A stretch of DNA of 64,000 bases from Pseudofrankia saprophytica. GTDB lineage: Bacteria; Actinomycetota; Actinomycetes; Frankiales; Frankiaceae. The translations under genes were made by a program, and so were the position numbers. Location of the stretch: NCBI RefSeq assembly GCF_000235425.2, contig NZ_KI912266.1, positions 3,291,671 to 3,355,670 on the forward strand, written 5' to 3'. The notes beneath the pieces were generated by a model that saw only the letters and a program-made list of their open reading frames with translations, made no database searches and was not told the origin of the DNA. Shown here piece after piece: positions 36,761 to 45,966 of the stretch (positions within the stretch are counted from its first letter, which is position 1; each line of letters opens with the position of its first letter).

Positions 36761-37147
36761 CCAGGGCAGCAACCCGCATCCGCCAGGCCTTGCCGCGGCC
36801 GAACGCAACAGCGCGCGCCGAACTCGTCCAGGCCATGTGATCGTCGCACTGGCGGCGGCTCCGCGTGCCCGGCTCCACGCAACGCAACAGCCCCGCCGGG
36901 TCTACCCGGCTCCACGCCCAGCGCCCGGTCCTGCCGGGCGAGGGCCGGACGCTGGAAGGGCCATGATCGGTCCCGGCGGCGGTGACCACCCTGACCAGGG
37001 CGGATGCCATGGTCGGCAGGCACAGCGCTACGGGGGGTATGCTCTGCGCCGCGGGTTGCCCGATATCGACCGGGGTATTCAATATCGTGTCCGGTTTGCT
37101 CATGGTCGATCCTGCCGAGGTCTTTTATCACACAGGGAGGCGACGGG

Positions 37148-37621
37148 ATGACAGCGATCGACCTGAACCAGATCGCGGTTGAGTCCATGCGGCACCAGAA
37201 CGGCTACGCATGGGCCATCGACACCCGCGACTGGGATTTCTTTCGGACGTTGTTCACGCCCGACGTCGTCGCGGTCTATCCGACCGGAACCTACAGGGGA
37301 ATCGCCAGCTGGCTTGACTTCTTCATCCCGTTCCACGACAGCTGCGCCTGGACCCTGCACGTAATGACCAACCATCTGGTGGGTGCCGACGACAACGGCG
37401 TGTGGGCCAGCTGCTACGGCTGGGTGCAGTGGGTCTACCAGGCCAAGCAGGACCGGATCAACCGCGCCGCTGTCGTCTACCGCGACAGGCTTGTGTACCA
37501 CGACGGTGCCTGGCGCATCGCGCGCCGCCGGCTCGACCAGGTCCTGAGCGAAGCGGGCACGTCAATCCCGGCGGGCCTGAAACTCCCGAACTCCGTCCTG
37601 GACTTCGCGGACCTCTCCTGA
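37148..37621 (+). CDS. SnoaL-like/NTF2-fold protein
   Basis: A 157-residue alpha+beta barrel protein: an N-terminal helix (IAVESMRHQNGYAWAIDTRDWDFFRTLFTPDVVAVY), then TYRGIASWLDFFIPFHDSCAWTLHVMTNHLVGADDNGVWASCYGWVQWVYQ and VVYRDRLVYHDGAWRIARRRL. This is the SnoaL_4-type layout found in polyketide cyclases and ring-hydroxylating dioxygenase small-subunit relatives. ATG 37148 has GGGAGGCGACGGG upstream. It lies alone between two IS6-type elements. Catalytic function cannot be assigned. Confidence 0.8.
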   Translation: MTAIDLNQIAVESMRHQNGYAWAIDTRDWDFFRTLFTPDVVAVYPTGTYRGIASWLDFFIPFHDSCAWTLHVMTNHLVGADDNGVWASCYGWVQWVYQAKQDRINRAAVVYRDRLVYHDGAWRIARRRLDQVLSEAGTSIPAGLKLPNSVLDFADLS

Positions 37622-37778
37622 AGCCTGATCCGGTTCAAGCCTCATACCTGAGCTTTGGAGCGATCCCGATCTCGAAGAGTCTCGGGATCGACAAGACGAG
37701 CTTGGGAAGCGGGTGAAAAAGGCGAAGAACGCGGGCGAGGGCGAACAGAAGCGTGTAGGGCCGAGTGGTCGATGCGTC

Positions 37779-38599
37779 GGGTCTGTTGCGCTGGTCGGAG
37801 GCGGGGTCGCGGTCGACGCCCAGGCTGATCGGATGATGGCTCGCTGCCTTCGTCGTCCACCGGCTCCGGTCTCGGAGTTCGCTGGGTTCCGGTTCCTGCC
37901 CGGGGTGATCACGCTCGTGGTCCGGTGGTACCTGCGGTTCGCGCTCTCGTTCCGGGACGTCGAGGAACTCCTGGCCGAGCGTGGCATCGACGTCGACCAC
38001 GTGCCGATTTTCAGGTGGGTGCAGCGGTGCACGCCGTTGCTGGTCGAGGCGGCCCGGCCGTGCCGGCGCCGTCCGGGTAGTAGGTGGTTCGTCGACGAGA
38101 CCTATGTCGAGATCGCCGGGCGTTGGGCGTACCTGTACCGGGCCGTTGACCAGCATGGGCAGGTCATCGACGTGCTCGTCAGCGAGCGGCGCGACCAGGT
38201 CGCGGCGCGTAGGTTCTTCATCCGGGCGCTGGGCCACGGCCGTAAGCCGGTCGAGGTCACCACCGACAAGGCGCCCGTCTACCCGAGGGTTCTCGACGAG
38301 CTGCTTCCCGAGGCCTGCCACGTCGACGCCGCTCGGGAAAACAACCGCATCGAATCGGACCACAGCCGGCTCAAGGCCCGGCTGCGACCGATGCGCGGTC
38401 TCAAACGCCTGCGCTCCGCCCAGACGATCAGCGCCGGACACTCCCTGGTTCAGAACATCCGCCGCGGACCCTACGAACTCGCCACCGACGCCGAGCCACG
38501 ACTGCGGCTGCGGTCGCGTTCACCGAACTCGCCCGCGCCGTCTGATCACCAGGCCGGCGGCGGCTCCGCACGTCCGGCTCCTCACTACGCAACAGGCCC
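37779..38599 (+). mobile_element. IS6-family insertion sequence, about 820 bp
   Basis: The ends are imperfect inverted repeats: left GGGTCTGTTGCG (37779-37790) and right CGCAACAGGCCC (38588-38599). The size fits the IS6 family. No matching target-site duplication is visible in the flanks, consistent with age or with recombination between copies. It carries one frameshifted transposase gene. Confidence 0.7.
37834..38545 (+). pseudogene. IS6-family DDE transposase, frameshifted near the C-terminus
   Basis: The core reads FAGFRFLPGVITLVVRWYLRFALSFRDVEELLAERGIDVDHVPIFRWVQ (typical IS6 N-terminus), then catalytic Asp in WFVDETYVE, Asp in VTTDKAPVYPRV and Glu in NNRIESDHSRLK. All three DDE residues are present. 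Around 38505 a one-base change shifts the frame: the expected end AFTELARAV with TGA at 38543 is in another frame, and the open frame instead runs on to 38684. The catalytic core could still be made. The exact start codon is unclear. Confidence 0.75.
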
Positions 38600-38693
38600 C
38601 GCCTCTCACCCTCGGTCCTCGCCGCTCGACGAGCGAATGGAGATCCACGAGCCGGCGACATCTGCCCCCGGCCGGGGTCGGTAGCATCGCCGC

Positions 38694-39572
38694 ATGGCTT
38701 TTCGGGTTGGCGCGGCCTTTGTCGAGCGGGTCGAGGAGCAGAGTTTTCGTGCCTCCGCCAGAACACTCGCCGGCGATGAGGAATTCGTCGCTCGCCGCAT
38801 CGACCCGCTGCCGGGCGGGTTTCTTGACCGGGCGACGATGACCTTCGAGTTCTCCAACCACAGCTGGATCGTCCGCGTGGACGGCCTGACCGTGCTCGTC
38901 GACCCGTGCAACGGCAACGGCCGCCAGCGGGGAGTCCCGCCATTCGACAATCTCGACCAGCCGTACCTCGAACGACTCGCCGCCGCCGGCGCGCCGGCCG
39001 ACACGATCGACGTCGTCTTCTGCACACATCTGCACAACGACCACTGCGGCTGGAACACGATGAAGGTCGACGGGAGATGGGTACCCACCTTCCCGAACGC
39101 CCGGTACTTCTTCGTCGATGCCGAGTACCGGCGTTGGGACACCAGCTCCGCGTACCGCCATCCCAACGACTTCAACGTCTCGGTGTTCGACGAGTGTGTA
39201 CGTCCGATTGCCGAGGCCGGTCAGGCCACGATCGTCCCCGCGACGTACGCGATCTCCGCGAGCCTCTCGGTGGAGCCGGCGGCCGGGCACACGGCCGGCC
39301 ACGCGATGCTCCGCCTGGAGTCCGGGGGCGAGCGCGCCTACTTCACCGGCGACGCGTTTCACCACCCAGCCCAGGTGTCCAGGCCCGAGCTGCACCTGCC
39401 GGGCTGCGACGACCTCCCGGCGGCCATCGAGACCCGCTGGGCACTGGTGCGCAGACTGCGGGCTGAGGGGGCACTCCTGTTCCCGGCGCACTTCTCCGCG
39501 CCGCATCACGGACATGTGGACCTCGACGGCGACGAGTTCGTCTTCGTACCCGGCGGTGCCCCCAGCAGCTAG
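38694..39572 (+). CDS. MBL-fold metallohydrolase
   Basis: A 292-residue metallo-beta-lactamase-fold enzyme. The metal site is THLHNDHCGW (HxHxDH), with the further ligands in AAGHTAGHAML and YFTGDAFHHPAQ, and a C-terminal His in FPAHFSAPHHGHV. Proteins with this layout include quorum-quenching lactonases and related hydrolases. It is monocistronic between the IS6 element and a convergent SDR gene. The substrate is not evident. Confidence 0.85.
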   Translation: MAFRVGAAFVERVEEQSFRASARTLAGDEEFVARRIDPLPGGFLDRATMTFEFSNHSWIVRVDGLTVLVDPCNGNGRQRGVPPFDNLDQPYLERLAAAGAPADTIDVVFCTHLHNDHCGWNTMKVDGRWVPTFPNARYFFVDAEYRRWDTSSAYRHPNDFNVSVFDECVRPIAEAGQATIVPATYAISASLSVEPAAGHTAGHAMLRLESGGERAYFTGDAFHHPAQVSRPELHLPGCDDLPAAIETRWALVRRLRAEGALLFPAHFSAPHHGHVDLDGDEFVFVPGGAPSS

Positions 39573-39602
39573 ACCCGCCTGCCGCACGCGCGGAAGACGG
39601 GT

Positions 39603-40397
39603 CTAGTAGGTCCTCGCCTGCAGGGCGCTGCCGCCGTCGACGGGGAGGATGACGCCGGTGATGTAGGACGCCTCGTCGGAAGCCAGGAAGACGGCGGCGT
39701 TGGCGATGTCCCAGGCCGTCCCCTGGCGGCCCATCGGTACCTGGGTGGCTCTGGCGGCGGCGACCTCGTCTCGGTCACGTCCCGTCGCCTCGACGACCCG
39801 GTCGACGCCAATCGGTGTGTCGATCATTCCTGGGACGATCGCGTTGACCCGGATGCCATGTGGTGCGTACTCGAGCGCCAGCCCGCGGGTAAGCGCGTTC
39901 ACGCCGTTCTTTCCGATCGAGTAGGGGTTCGCGCCGGCCAGGAGCCCGGCGAGCGACGAGATGTTGAGAACGACGCCGTGCCCCTGGGCGCGCATGACAG
40001 GCAGGAACTGCCGGCAGACCAGCCACAGGCCGGTGAGGTTGATCGAGAGCCCGCGTTCCCAGTCGTCGAGGCTGGTCGCCTCGGTCCCCGCGGCCACGAC
40101 CGCGCCGACGTTGTTGTGGAGGATATCGACGCGACCGAACGCCTCGGTGGCGGCACGCACGATGGTTTCGCAGTCCGCCGGCCGGGTGATGTCGGCGCTG
40201 TGAGCCAGGCCGTACCCGCCTTCGGCACGCAGCTGGGCGACGGTTTCTTCGGCCGCGTTCAGGTCGCGGTCGACGACGAGCACACGCGCGCCCTCCCGGG
40301 CGAACGCGACCGCTGTGGCGCGGCCGTTGCCGATGGTGGCGCCGGGACGCTGCCCGCCCCCGACGACGATGGCGGTCTTACCGGCGAGCCGGTTCAT
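39603..40397 (-). CDS. SDR family NAD(P)-dependent oxidoreductase
   Basis: A 264-residue classical short-chain dehydrogenase. The Rossmann entry is AIVVGGGQRPGATIGNGRATAVAF (a longer glycine loop than usual), then LHNNVGAVV, LNISSLAGLLAGANPYSIGKNGVNALTRGLALEYAPHGIRVNAIVPGMI with the catalytic Ser, Tyr and Lys (YxxxK), and a C-terminal ITGVILPVDGGSAL. ATG 40397 follows GAAGGAGG. It would oxidise or reduce a hydroxyl/keto group in a catabolic route; substrate unknown. It is convergent with the MBL gene. Confidence 0.9.
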   Translation of the reverse strand: MNRLAGKTAIVVGGGQRPGATIGNGRATAVAFAREGARVLVVDRDLNAAEETVAQLRAEGGYGLAHSADITRPADCETIVRAATEAFGRVDILHNNVGAVVAAGTEATSLDDWERGLSINLTGLWLVCRQFLPVMRAQGHGVVLNISSLAGLLAGANPYSIGKNGVNALTRGLALEYAPHGIRVNAIVPGMIDTPIGVDRVVEATGRDRDEVAAARATQVPMGRQGTAWDIANAAVFLASDEASYITGVILPVDGGSALQARTY

Positions 40398-40464
40398 CCT
40401 CAACTGCCTCCTTCGTGGGTGCCGTCGGCGCTGCGCGCTGGCGGGCAGCCGCGGTGATCGACGG

Positions 40465-40645
40465 CTATTGGTCGCCACCGCGCAGCGTCATGACGCTCTG
40501 GTGGGCGAGTTCGACAAGCGTGATCTGATCGGCCACGCCGACGGTCCGGCGACGTCGAGCATGATGCCGAGGTCCTTGCGCGGCAGCGATCCGGCGCCGC
40601 GCAGCCCGGTGGTGTCAAAGCCGGATCGGGCCGGCGTGACGACGG
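40465..40645 (-). pseudogene. 3' remnant of a HIBADH-like dehydrogenase gene
   Basis: The minus strand encodes SGFDTTGLRGAGSLPRKDLGIMLDVA, then after a frame change ADQITLVELAHQSVMTLRGGDQ and a TAG at 40465. This matches the C-terminal end of the intact dehydrogenase at 57936 ([26 protein letters not shown]...). The rest of the gene is gone. It lies just downstream of a substrate-binding lipoprotein gene, and the intact dehydrogenase also neighbours a homologous lipoprotein gene. Confidence 0.65.
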
Positions 40646-40667
40646 CCAAACCGCCGCCGCCGCGAGG

Positions 40668-40710
40668 TTGTCCCGGGAGCGCCCGGCTGTCCCGGGACGT
40701 CCCGGGACAA
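40668..40710 (-). terminator. Hairpin terminator after the substrate-binding protein gene
   Basis: A perfect 11-bp inverted repeat TTGTCCCGGGA (40668-40678) / TCCCGGGACAA (40700-40710), with a further TCCCGGGA between them that permits alternative pairing. It lies about 80 bp past the stop of the leftward lipoprotein gene. Confidence 0.6.
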
Positions 40711-40788
40711 ACCCGCGGAGCGGCGGTGGTTGGGCTGGGTTGTAGCTTGCGGTTTCGGTTGCCCTGCTCAGTTCTTGATCGGTTCTGT

Positions 40789-42117
40789 TCAGTCCTCGAT
40801 CGGCGACTGGCCAAGCGGCGTGTAGGTGGTCGGCTGGCCCTTGTCGTCGAGTGTGGTGACCAGACCGCCGCGCACGCAGACGGCGGGTAGCGCCGGACTG
40901 GCCTTGCCGTTGCAGCGGTAGCGCATGCCGCCGGCGCCGGGCAGGTCCTTCTCCGGCATCTTCTTGAGCGCCGCGGCGATGCCCGCCGGGGTGAGGTCGT
41001 TCGGCGAGATCCCATCGAGGGCGTCACGGAAGCCGGCCATCGAGGAGAACATACCGATCGCGACGCCGTTGCCGGTGTCGATGTTGCTGCCGTACGTCTC
41101 CGAGACGGCCTTGAACAGTTTGATCGACGGGTCATCGTCGTCGCCGAGCGGCGATGCGGCGCCGATGGTCATGCCCTTCAGGAAGCTGCCGGGGACCGCC
41201 TTGCGGGACGAGTCGCCGAGGCACTGGGTGATGCTGGCCGTGATGCCCTTGTAGCCGACGGCGTTCAGGGCGTTGAAGGCGGCGATGCAGAACGGCTCGC
41301 CGCCGACGACGAAGACGAGGCCGGTGCCGTCGGTCGCGATGCGCTGGGCCTGCGGCGTCATGTCGGCCTGGTCCGGCGGGACGGTGACCAGCTGGAGCTC
41401 GACGCCAGCTGCCTTGTAGATCGCGGGTGCCTGGTTCTGGTAGATGTCCACGGCGGCCGGGATGTCGATCACGATCGCCGAGACCTTCTTGACGCCCTTC
41501 TCCTTGGCAAGGCCGGCCGGCATGCCGAGCGCGCCGAAGACCGCGTCGGCGAGGACGTGCGCATTGGGATCGGTGAGTACCTTGTTGCTGCTCGCGCCAT
41601 AGAAGAACATCGGCAGTTTCGCGTCGTGCAGCGGCTGCCAGATGGCGTCCGGGAAGGCCGGGCCGCCCATGACGACGGCCGCGACGTTGTCCTCGACCAT
41701 GCGGTTGCCGCAGTCCGCGGCCTTCGCGGGGTCACCCAGGTCCTCGCACTTGACGAGTTGGATGGGCCGGCCGCCGAGCCCGCCCTGGCGCTCGTTGATC
41801 CACTTCACGGTCGCGTCGGCCACCCGGCCCTCGACGGAGGCGTCGCTGCCCGGGTACTTACCATCGGAAACCATTCCGATCTTGATCGGCTCACCCTTGG
41901 CCGGGTTCATGGCGCCGAGAACCTTGTCGCCGCTGGCCGGGGCCGAGCCCGGCGCGTTCGGAGCGGTGTTCTTGTCGCCGCCTCCGCCGCAGCCGGCGGC
42001 GAGGAACGTGACGGCTGCCAGCGGCACCGCTAACAGCGCCAGCGCGGAGCGTTGCCTCTCTCGTCTGAGCGCGATGCTGACCCCAGCAATTCCGATGTGC
42101 GGCATTGTCATCCCCAT
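40789..42117 (-). CDS. Orphan ABC-type substrate-binding lipoprotein
   Basis: A 442-residue type 1 periplasmic-binding protein with lipobox LAAGC (Cys43) and a Gly/Ser linker. The fold begins GEPIKIGMVSDGKYPGSDASVEGRVADATVKWINERQGGLGGRPIQLVKCEDLGD. Paired cysteines (CEDLGDPAKAADCGN, RCNGKAS...AVCV) recur in the two paralogues at 53384 and 56552, defining a subfamily. No permease or ATPase is nearby. It follows a divergent region that precedes a decayed CMD gene. The ligand is unknown. Confidence 0.83.
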   Translation of the reverse strand: MGMTMPHIGIAGVSIALRRERQRSALALLAVPLAAVTFLAAGCGGGGDKNTAPNAPGSAPASGDKVLGAMNPAKGEPIKIGMVSDGKYPGSDASVEGRVADATVKWINERQGGLGGRPIQLVKCEDLGDPAKAADCGNRMVEDNVAAVVMGGPAFPDAIWQPLHDAKLPMFFYGASSNKVLTDPNAHVLADAVFGALGMPAGLAKEKGVKKVSAIVIDIPAAVDIYQNQAPAIYKAAGVELQLVTVPPDQADMTPQAQRIATDGTGLVFVVGGEPFCIAAFNALNAVGYKGITASITQCLGDSSRKAVPGSFLKGMTIGAASPLGDDDDPSIKLFKAVSETYGSNIDTGNGVAIGMFSSMAGFRDALDGISPNDLTPAGIAAALKKMPEKDLPGAGGMRYRCNGKASPALPAVCVRGGLVTTLDDKGQPTTYTPLGQSPIED

Positions 42118-42211
42118 CTAGCGGTCTTGTGTGGTGGAGGAGCGGAGTGCGGCTCGCAGGCAATTTCGGCCGCACCGTATTGACTCGCGCGGACAATGGG
42201 CTGCTTCGTCG

Positions 42212-42783
42212 TCAGATCGACGTGGAACCGGCCTCGATGCTCACAGCGAACGAGCGCAACATCCAGGCGAGGGTCTCGTACGCGCCGACAGTAAAAATTA
42301 CGTCCATGAGATGCTGGACGTCGAGCGCCGCCGCGAGGACCACCCACGTACTGTCGCGAATAGCGCCGTCGGCGACCAGTTCGTCGACGGCGCGCAGCAG
42401 GGCAGCTTCAAGCGGATCCCAGCACGGCGCGCCTGGGCCTCGGGCGATGCCTGCGATCTCGTCATCGTTCACGCCGGCATCCCGGGCCATGAAGACGTGT
42501 TCCGCCCACACATAGGAGGACTGTCGCAGCGTCGCGACCCGGAGGATGAGAATCTCCCGCTGCCGCTCCGACAACGTGGTCGTCAGCAAAGCGTGGGCAT
42601 TGAAGGTAAAGAATGCCCGGGCGAGCACAGGATGATGCGCAAGATCCCCAGCATGTTGAGTGGTACAGGCTTGCCCTCGGACTTTGGTAGTGGATGACGC
42701 GGCGCCGGCGGCAACAGGGCGGTCATGGCTGCGCGCATCTCCTGTGTCCATGCACGCGGCGCGATGGGACCGATGCGGTCCAT
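42212..42783 (-). pseudogene. Carboxymuconolactone decarboxylase (CMD/AhpD-like) gene with frameshift
   Basis: ATG 42783 (AAAGGA upstream) encodes MDRIGPIAPRAWTQEMRAAMTALLPPAPRHPLPKSEGKPVPLNMLGIL. The homologous continuation AHHPVLARAFFTFNAHALLTTTLSERQREILILRVATLRQSSYVWAEHVFMARDAGVNDDEIAGI is in the next frame and runs to the stop at 42212. The break is at a GGGG run near 42646. Joined, the product is a complete CMD-fold protein of about 190 residues. A homopolymer indel could be true decay or a sequence error. Confidence 0.7.
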
Positions 42784-43087
42784 GCAGGTTGTCCTTTCTC
42801 CGGCGAGCGCGGGGCCGCTGGTCTCCACCCAGGTCCGCGGCCGAGTCGTCGCCGATCATCGCTACGAACTCCTGCCCCGGTGCCGCGTACCCGGGCCTCA
42901 GCCGCTGGTGGGTCGGCTGCGGTTCGGCCGACCCGCCAGCCGGACAACTCCGGCCACCCAGTCACGACGATGGCGCGACCGTGTTGCCGCGAGTTGCGGT
43001 TCTGCGGGCCGGTCAGCCTGCGTCCCTGGAAACACGAATGATTTTCGTTCGTCCATCTCGCCGATCGCCGGGGATTTCAAGGACGGA

Positions 43088-44251
43088 CTACCTATGCCCG
43101 AGGCGCGCGACAACCGGCGGTAGATCGAATACCGTGCGGATGCCAGATTCGGCCTCCACGACGTCGGGGACCGAGTTCACGGCCGGGGTCGCGGTGTATC
43201 CGGCGAGGTGCTCGGAGTACCCCTCGTCCGTCCTTCCGTACGTCACACGGACCTGCATGGGCGCGTCGCCCTTGGTAGTGAAAAGCCAGCCCTCGCCGGT
43301 GATGTTCCAGTCCTTGTCGAGACGCGGTGTGCAGAACCAATGAGCTCGGAAGGTCAGAAACGGCTTGCCGTTGCGCAGGCCGGCGACCGTGATCCGCTGC
43401 GCCGCCATCGTACCCTTCTCGATGACGGAGCCGTCCGAAAGCGTGTACGGCTCGGTGGCGCGCGCGATATCCCCCCGTACTTCGAAGCCGTCAAGTGGCA
43501 GGCCAATCGCGTCGGCAAACGCGGTGAGTGACTGCCGGTAGCCCTCGGCGGTGCCCTGCAACAACCGCGGGTCCATCGTGTCCTGGTGAACCGGCGCGCC
43601 GAAGCGCATGACTTTGGTGATCATGTCGGGTCCCACCGAGGCCGGGATATCGGCGTACTCGTCGATGGTGAGTTCGTCGAGCCTTCGCATGGGGTAGACG
43701 AGCGTCATTGGCATCGTGGTCGTGCTGAAGCCAGGACTGCTGCCGGTCGCATGGATCGACGTGCCGCCCTGCTGGCAGGCCTGCTCGACGCGCTGTCGGA
43801 TGGTTGGATCCATCGCCGCCGCATAGAAGAACTCGCTGCGGGTGGTGACGATGTTGATACCGGAGCTCAGCAGCCGCGTCACATCGTCGAGGTCGAAGCC
43901 CTCCTGCATGTAGAGCACGCAGTCGGGTTTCAGCGCCAGGACGTCCTCGATGTCGCGGGTGGCAAGGATGCCAAGCGGGCTGATTCCGGCCAGTTCGCCG
44001 GCATCCTTGCCTTCCTTGTCCTCTGAGTAGACGTAGAGGCCGACCAGCTCCAGGTCCGGATGGTCGACGACACCGCGGATGGCCTTCTTCCCCATCCGGC
44101 CGGCGGCCCACTGAACGACACGGTATTTCCTGTCCACACGTTGGGTCGGGTTGGAACCATCGCTGGTCAATGGGGGCTCCCTCGAAGCTGACTCGGCCAT
44201 CTCGCTGGCCCGACTCTCGACCAGACCCATCAGGAAGCCGAGGTTCTGCAT
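43088..44251 (-). CDS. NAD(P)H-dependent reductase, dihydrodipicolinate reductase-like
   Basis: A 387-residue protein. The Rossmann domain starts YRVVQWAAGRMGKKAIRGVVDHPDLELVGLYVYSEDKEGKDAGELAGI, then VLALKPDCVLYMQ and GINIVTTRSEFFYAAAMDP. Next come the DapB-like catalytic segment GTSIHATGSSPGFSTTTMPMTLVYPMRRLDELTIDEYADI and a C-terminal beta domain. Close relatives are the 2,4-diaminopentanoate-dehydrogenase-like proteins common in actinobacterial catabolic clusters; the substrate here is unknown. The start is uncertain between 44251 and internal ATGs. Confidence 0.82.
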   Translation of the reverse strand: MQNLGFLMGLVESRASEMAESASREPPLTSDGSNPTQRVDRKYRVVQWAAGRMGKKAIRGVVDHPDLELVGLYVYSEDKEGKDAGELAGISPLGILATRDIEDVLALKPDCVLYMQEGFDLDDVTRLLSSGINIVTTRSEFFYAAAMDPTIRQRVEQACQQGGTSIHATGSSPGFSTTTMPMTLVYPMRRLDELTIDEYADIPASVGPDMITKVMRFGAPVHQDTMDPRLLQGTAEGYRQSLTAFADAIGLPLDGFEVRGDIARATEPYTLSDGSVIEKGTMAAQRITVAGLRNGKPFLTFRAHWFCTPRLDKDWNITGEGWLFTTKGDAPMQVRVTYGRTDEGYSEHLAGYTATPAVNSVPDVVEAESGIRTVFDLPPVVARLGHR

Positions 44252-45062
44252 GCTGCGAAGTGTTAGGGGTCATGAACTTGGCGGCGTTCGTTCTTGTGCG
44301 CCGGACGGTCGACGGGGCGCGTCGGACGGGGTGAGAGCGAGGACAGCCCGCGCCGAACCCGTCGGCGTTCAACCGCCGCGTCTGGCCCGGCTGATGCCGG
44401 AGGCATCGCCGGTGAAAATCGCGTTCTTCACACCTACGCCTCGTTCCCACGATGGTGGCCCGATAAGAGGTTCGCTCGGAGGAGGTGCGGGCTCGGTGCC
44501 CTCGTGACAACCATGAGACCTCCCCTTCGCGCCGCGTGGCCAGGAGCTCGCTCGCGGGAGGGCGGCGGAGGCCCTGGTGACGAGAAGTCGATCCCTACCT
44601 CTGTCTACCGTCCGGACGGTAGGTAACCTAGGGTGAGTTCAGACCTGTGTCAACGCATCGCGCAAGCTACCTCGCCCGCCCGGGCGCACCGGGTCTGCCT
44701 CTGGCGCTGGGAGACCGGTGACGATCGACCGCCACGAGAACGGCCTGCTGGCGTCAGTCCGCGTGTACTGGAGCCTTCCGAACGGTTGCCGGCCGCCGCC
44801 GGTCCGAGGCGCGCTCGGCCAGCCGCCGGCCTGGACGCTCGACGACACGGCGGGCGACTCCCCGCATCCGCGGGTTCAAATGATCAAGGCGTCGGGCCCC
44901 AGCCCGGATCGCCGGTGCGCTCCTGTTCGTCCGGCGGTTCCTGCCCCTCGCCCGCGCGACGCCACCCTGTGGATTCGCGTGTCGAAACCGTCGGCGGTTC
45001 GGCCTGGGCGTCCTCGGCGCTCATAGAATCAAGAAATTTAGCGGAACGGACGGAGGTCCTCA
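44252..45062. other. Divergent intergenic region, no gene recognised
   Basis: About 810 bp between the leftward DapB-like gene and the rightward TetR gene. It contains the 18-bp palindrome at 44605 but no frame with similarity. A less GC-rich patch just before 45063 (AGAATCAAGAAATTTAGCGGAACGG) probably holds the tetR promoter. Confidence 0.4.
44605..44622. promoter_or_regulatory. 18-bp perfect palindrome, probable TetR-family operator
   Basis: CTACCGTCCGGACGGTAG is fully self-complementary, of the length and symmetry bound by TetR-family dimers. It lies between the DapB-like gene and the TetR gene at 45063, whose product is the obvious candidate to bind it. Confidence 0.65.
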
Positions 45063-45671
45063 GTGGTGGACGAGCAGGCGCAGGCCCCGTTGCCGGCGAA
45101 GTCTCGTAAGGCGCAGATCCTGAAGGCGGCAGGCGACCTGTTCGAGCGGCGCGCCGACCAGGAGGCGTCCATGGAGGCCATTGCGCAACACGTCGGGATT
45201 CGCAAGGCGTCGCTGTACTATTACTTCCGCAGCAAGGACGAGCTGCTGGGGCAGATGCAGCAGGAGATGATCGAACCGGTCATCAACGCGCACCAGAGCC
45301 GCTTGGGCGAAGGTACCCTTGACCCGCGTGGGCTATTGTTGGCCATGATGACCGACCTGGTTTCTTTGATGGAGACTCATCCCGGCCACATGCGCGTCTA
45401 CTTCGAGCGCAACCGGGAGCTGCCCGAAGTCATCCGCAGTAAGATCGCCGAGCAGGCCGACCGCTATCGAGGGATGCTCGTCGACGTTCTCAACCGGGGG
45501 GTGGCCGAAGGCGCGTTCGCGGTCCCGGCCCCGAACCTGACCGCGCTGGCGATCCTGGGCATGTGCGGCTCGACTTACCAGTGGTACCGCCCTGGCGGGA
45601 AGCGCACCGCCCCAGAAATCGCCCAATATTTCTACGACACCATCATGAACGGCATCGGGATCCCCTCTTGA
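45063..45671 (+). CDS. TetR/AcrR family transcriptional regulator
   Basis: A 202-residue repressor from GTG 45063. The N-terminal HTH is RKAQILKAAGDLFERRADQEASMEAIAQHVGIRKASLYYYFRSKDELLGQM. The C-terminal domain (RGLLLAMMTDLVSLMETHPGHMRVYFERNRELPEVIRSKIAEQADRYRGMLVDVLNRGV) resembles regulators of acyl-CoA/lipid catabolism genes of the FadR/KstR2 branch. The palindrome at 44605 is a candidate operator. Ligand unknown. Confidence 0.88.
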   Translation: MVDEQAQAPLPAKSRKAQILKAAGDLFERRADQEASMEAIAQHVGIRKASLYYYFRSKDELLGQMQQEMIEPVINAHQSRLGEGTLDPRGLLLAMMTDLVSLMETHPGHMRVYFERNRELPEVIRSKIAEQADRYRGMLVDVLNRGVAEGAFAVPAPNLTALAILGMCGSTYQWYRPGGKRTAPEIAQYFYDTIMNGIGIPS

Positions 45672-45889
45672 CGGGCGGCACGCTACGGGCCTGGCACTAC
45701 CTGGCGGTGCGGATGGCGGTCCGGGGAGCGCGCCCTAGACCCGACCCGCATGCCCGTCGGCCGTGTCGGGATCTCCTGACGTCCTGCCGATGGCATGCGA
45801 ATCGACCCCGGCCAACGGCCAGCGTCCCGCGGCGCGTCGAGATCGACCGCCCTCTGGCTGTCCGCTGAGGTCACGACCAGGTCGTGTTC

Positions 45890-45904
45890 ATTGCTATGCC
45901 AAAA
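45890..45904. promoter_or_regulatory. Shared 15-bp motif, copy A (ATTGCTATNNCAAAA)
   Basis: ATTGCTATGCCAAAA, 62 bp upstream of the IclR-family gene. The same 15-mer, on the other strand as TTTTGNNATAGCAAT, recurs at 46985 and 52598, always outside coding sequence. It is AT-rich in GC-rich DNA, consistent with an operator, probably for the adjacent IclR-type regulator. Confidence 0.55.
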
Positions 45905-45966
45905 GTCACTTTGCAATCAAGTCGTGAGCCTAGCTCAGACCACGTCAATATCGCTATCTTGGGTGT

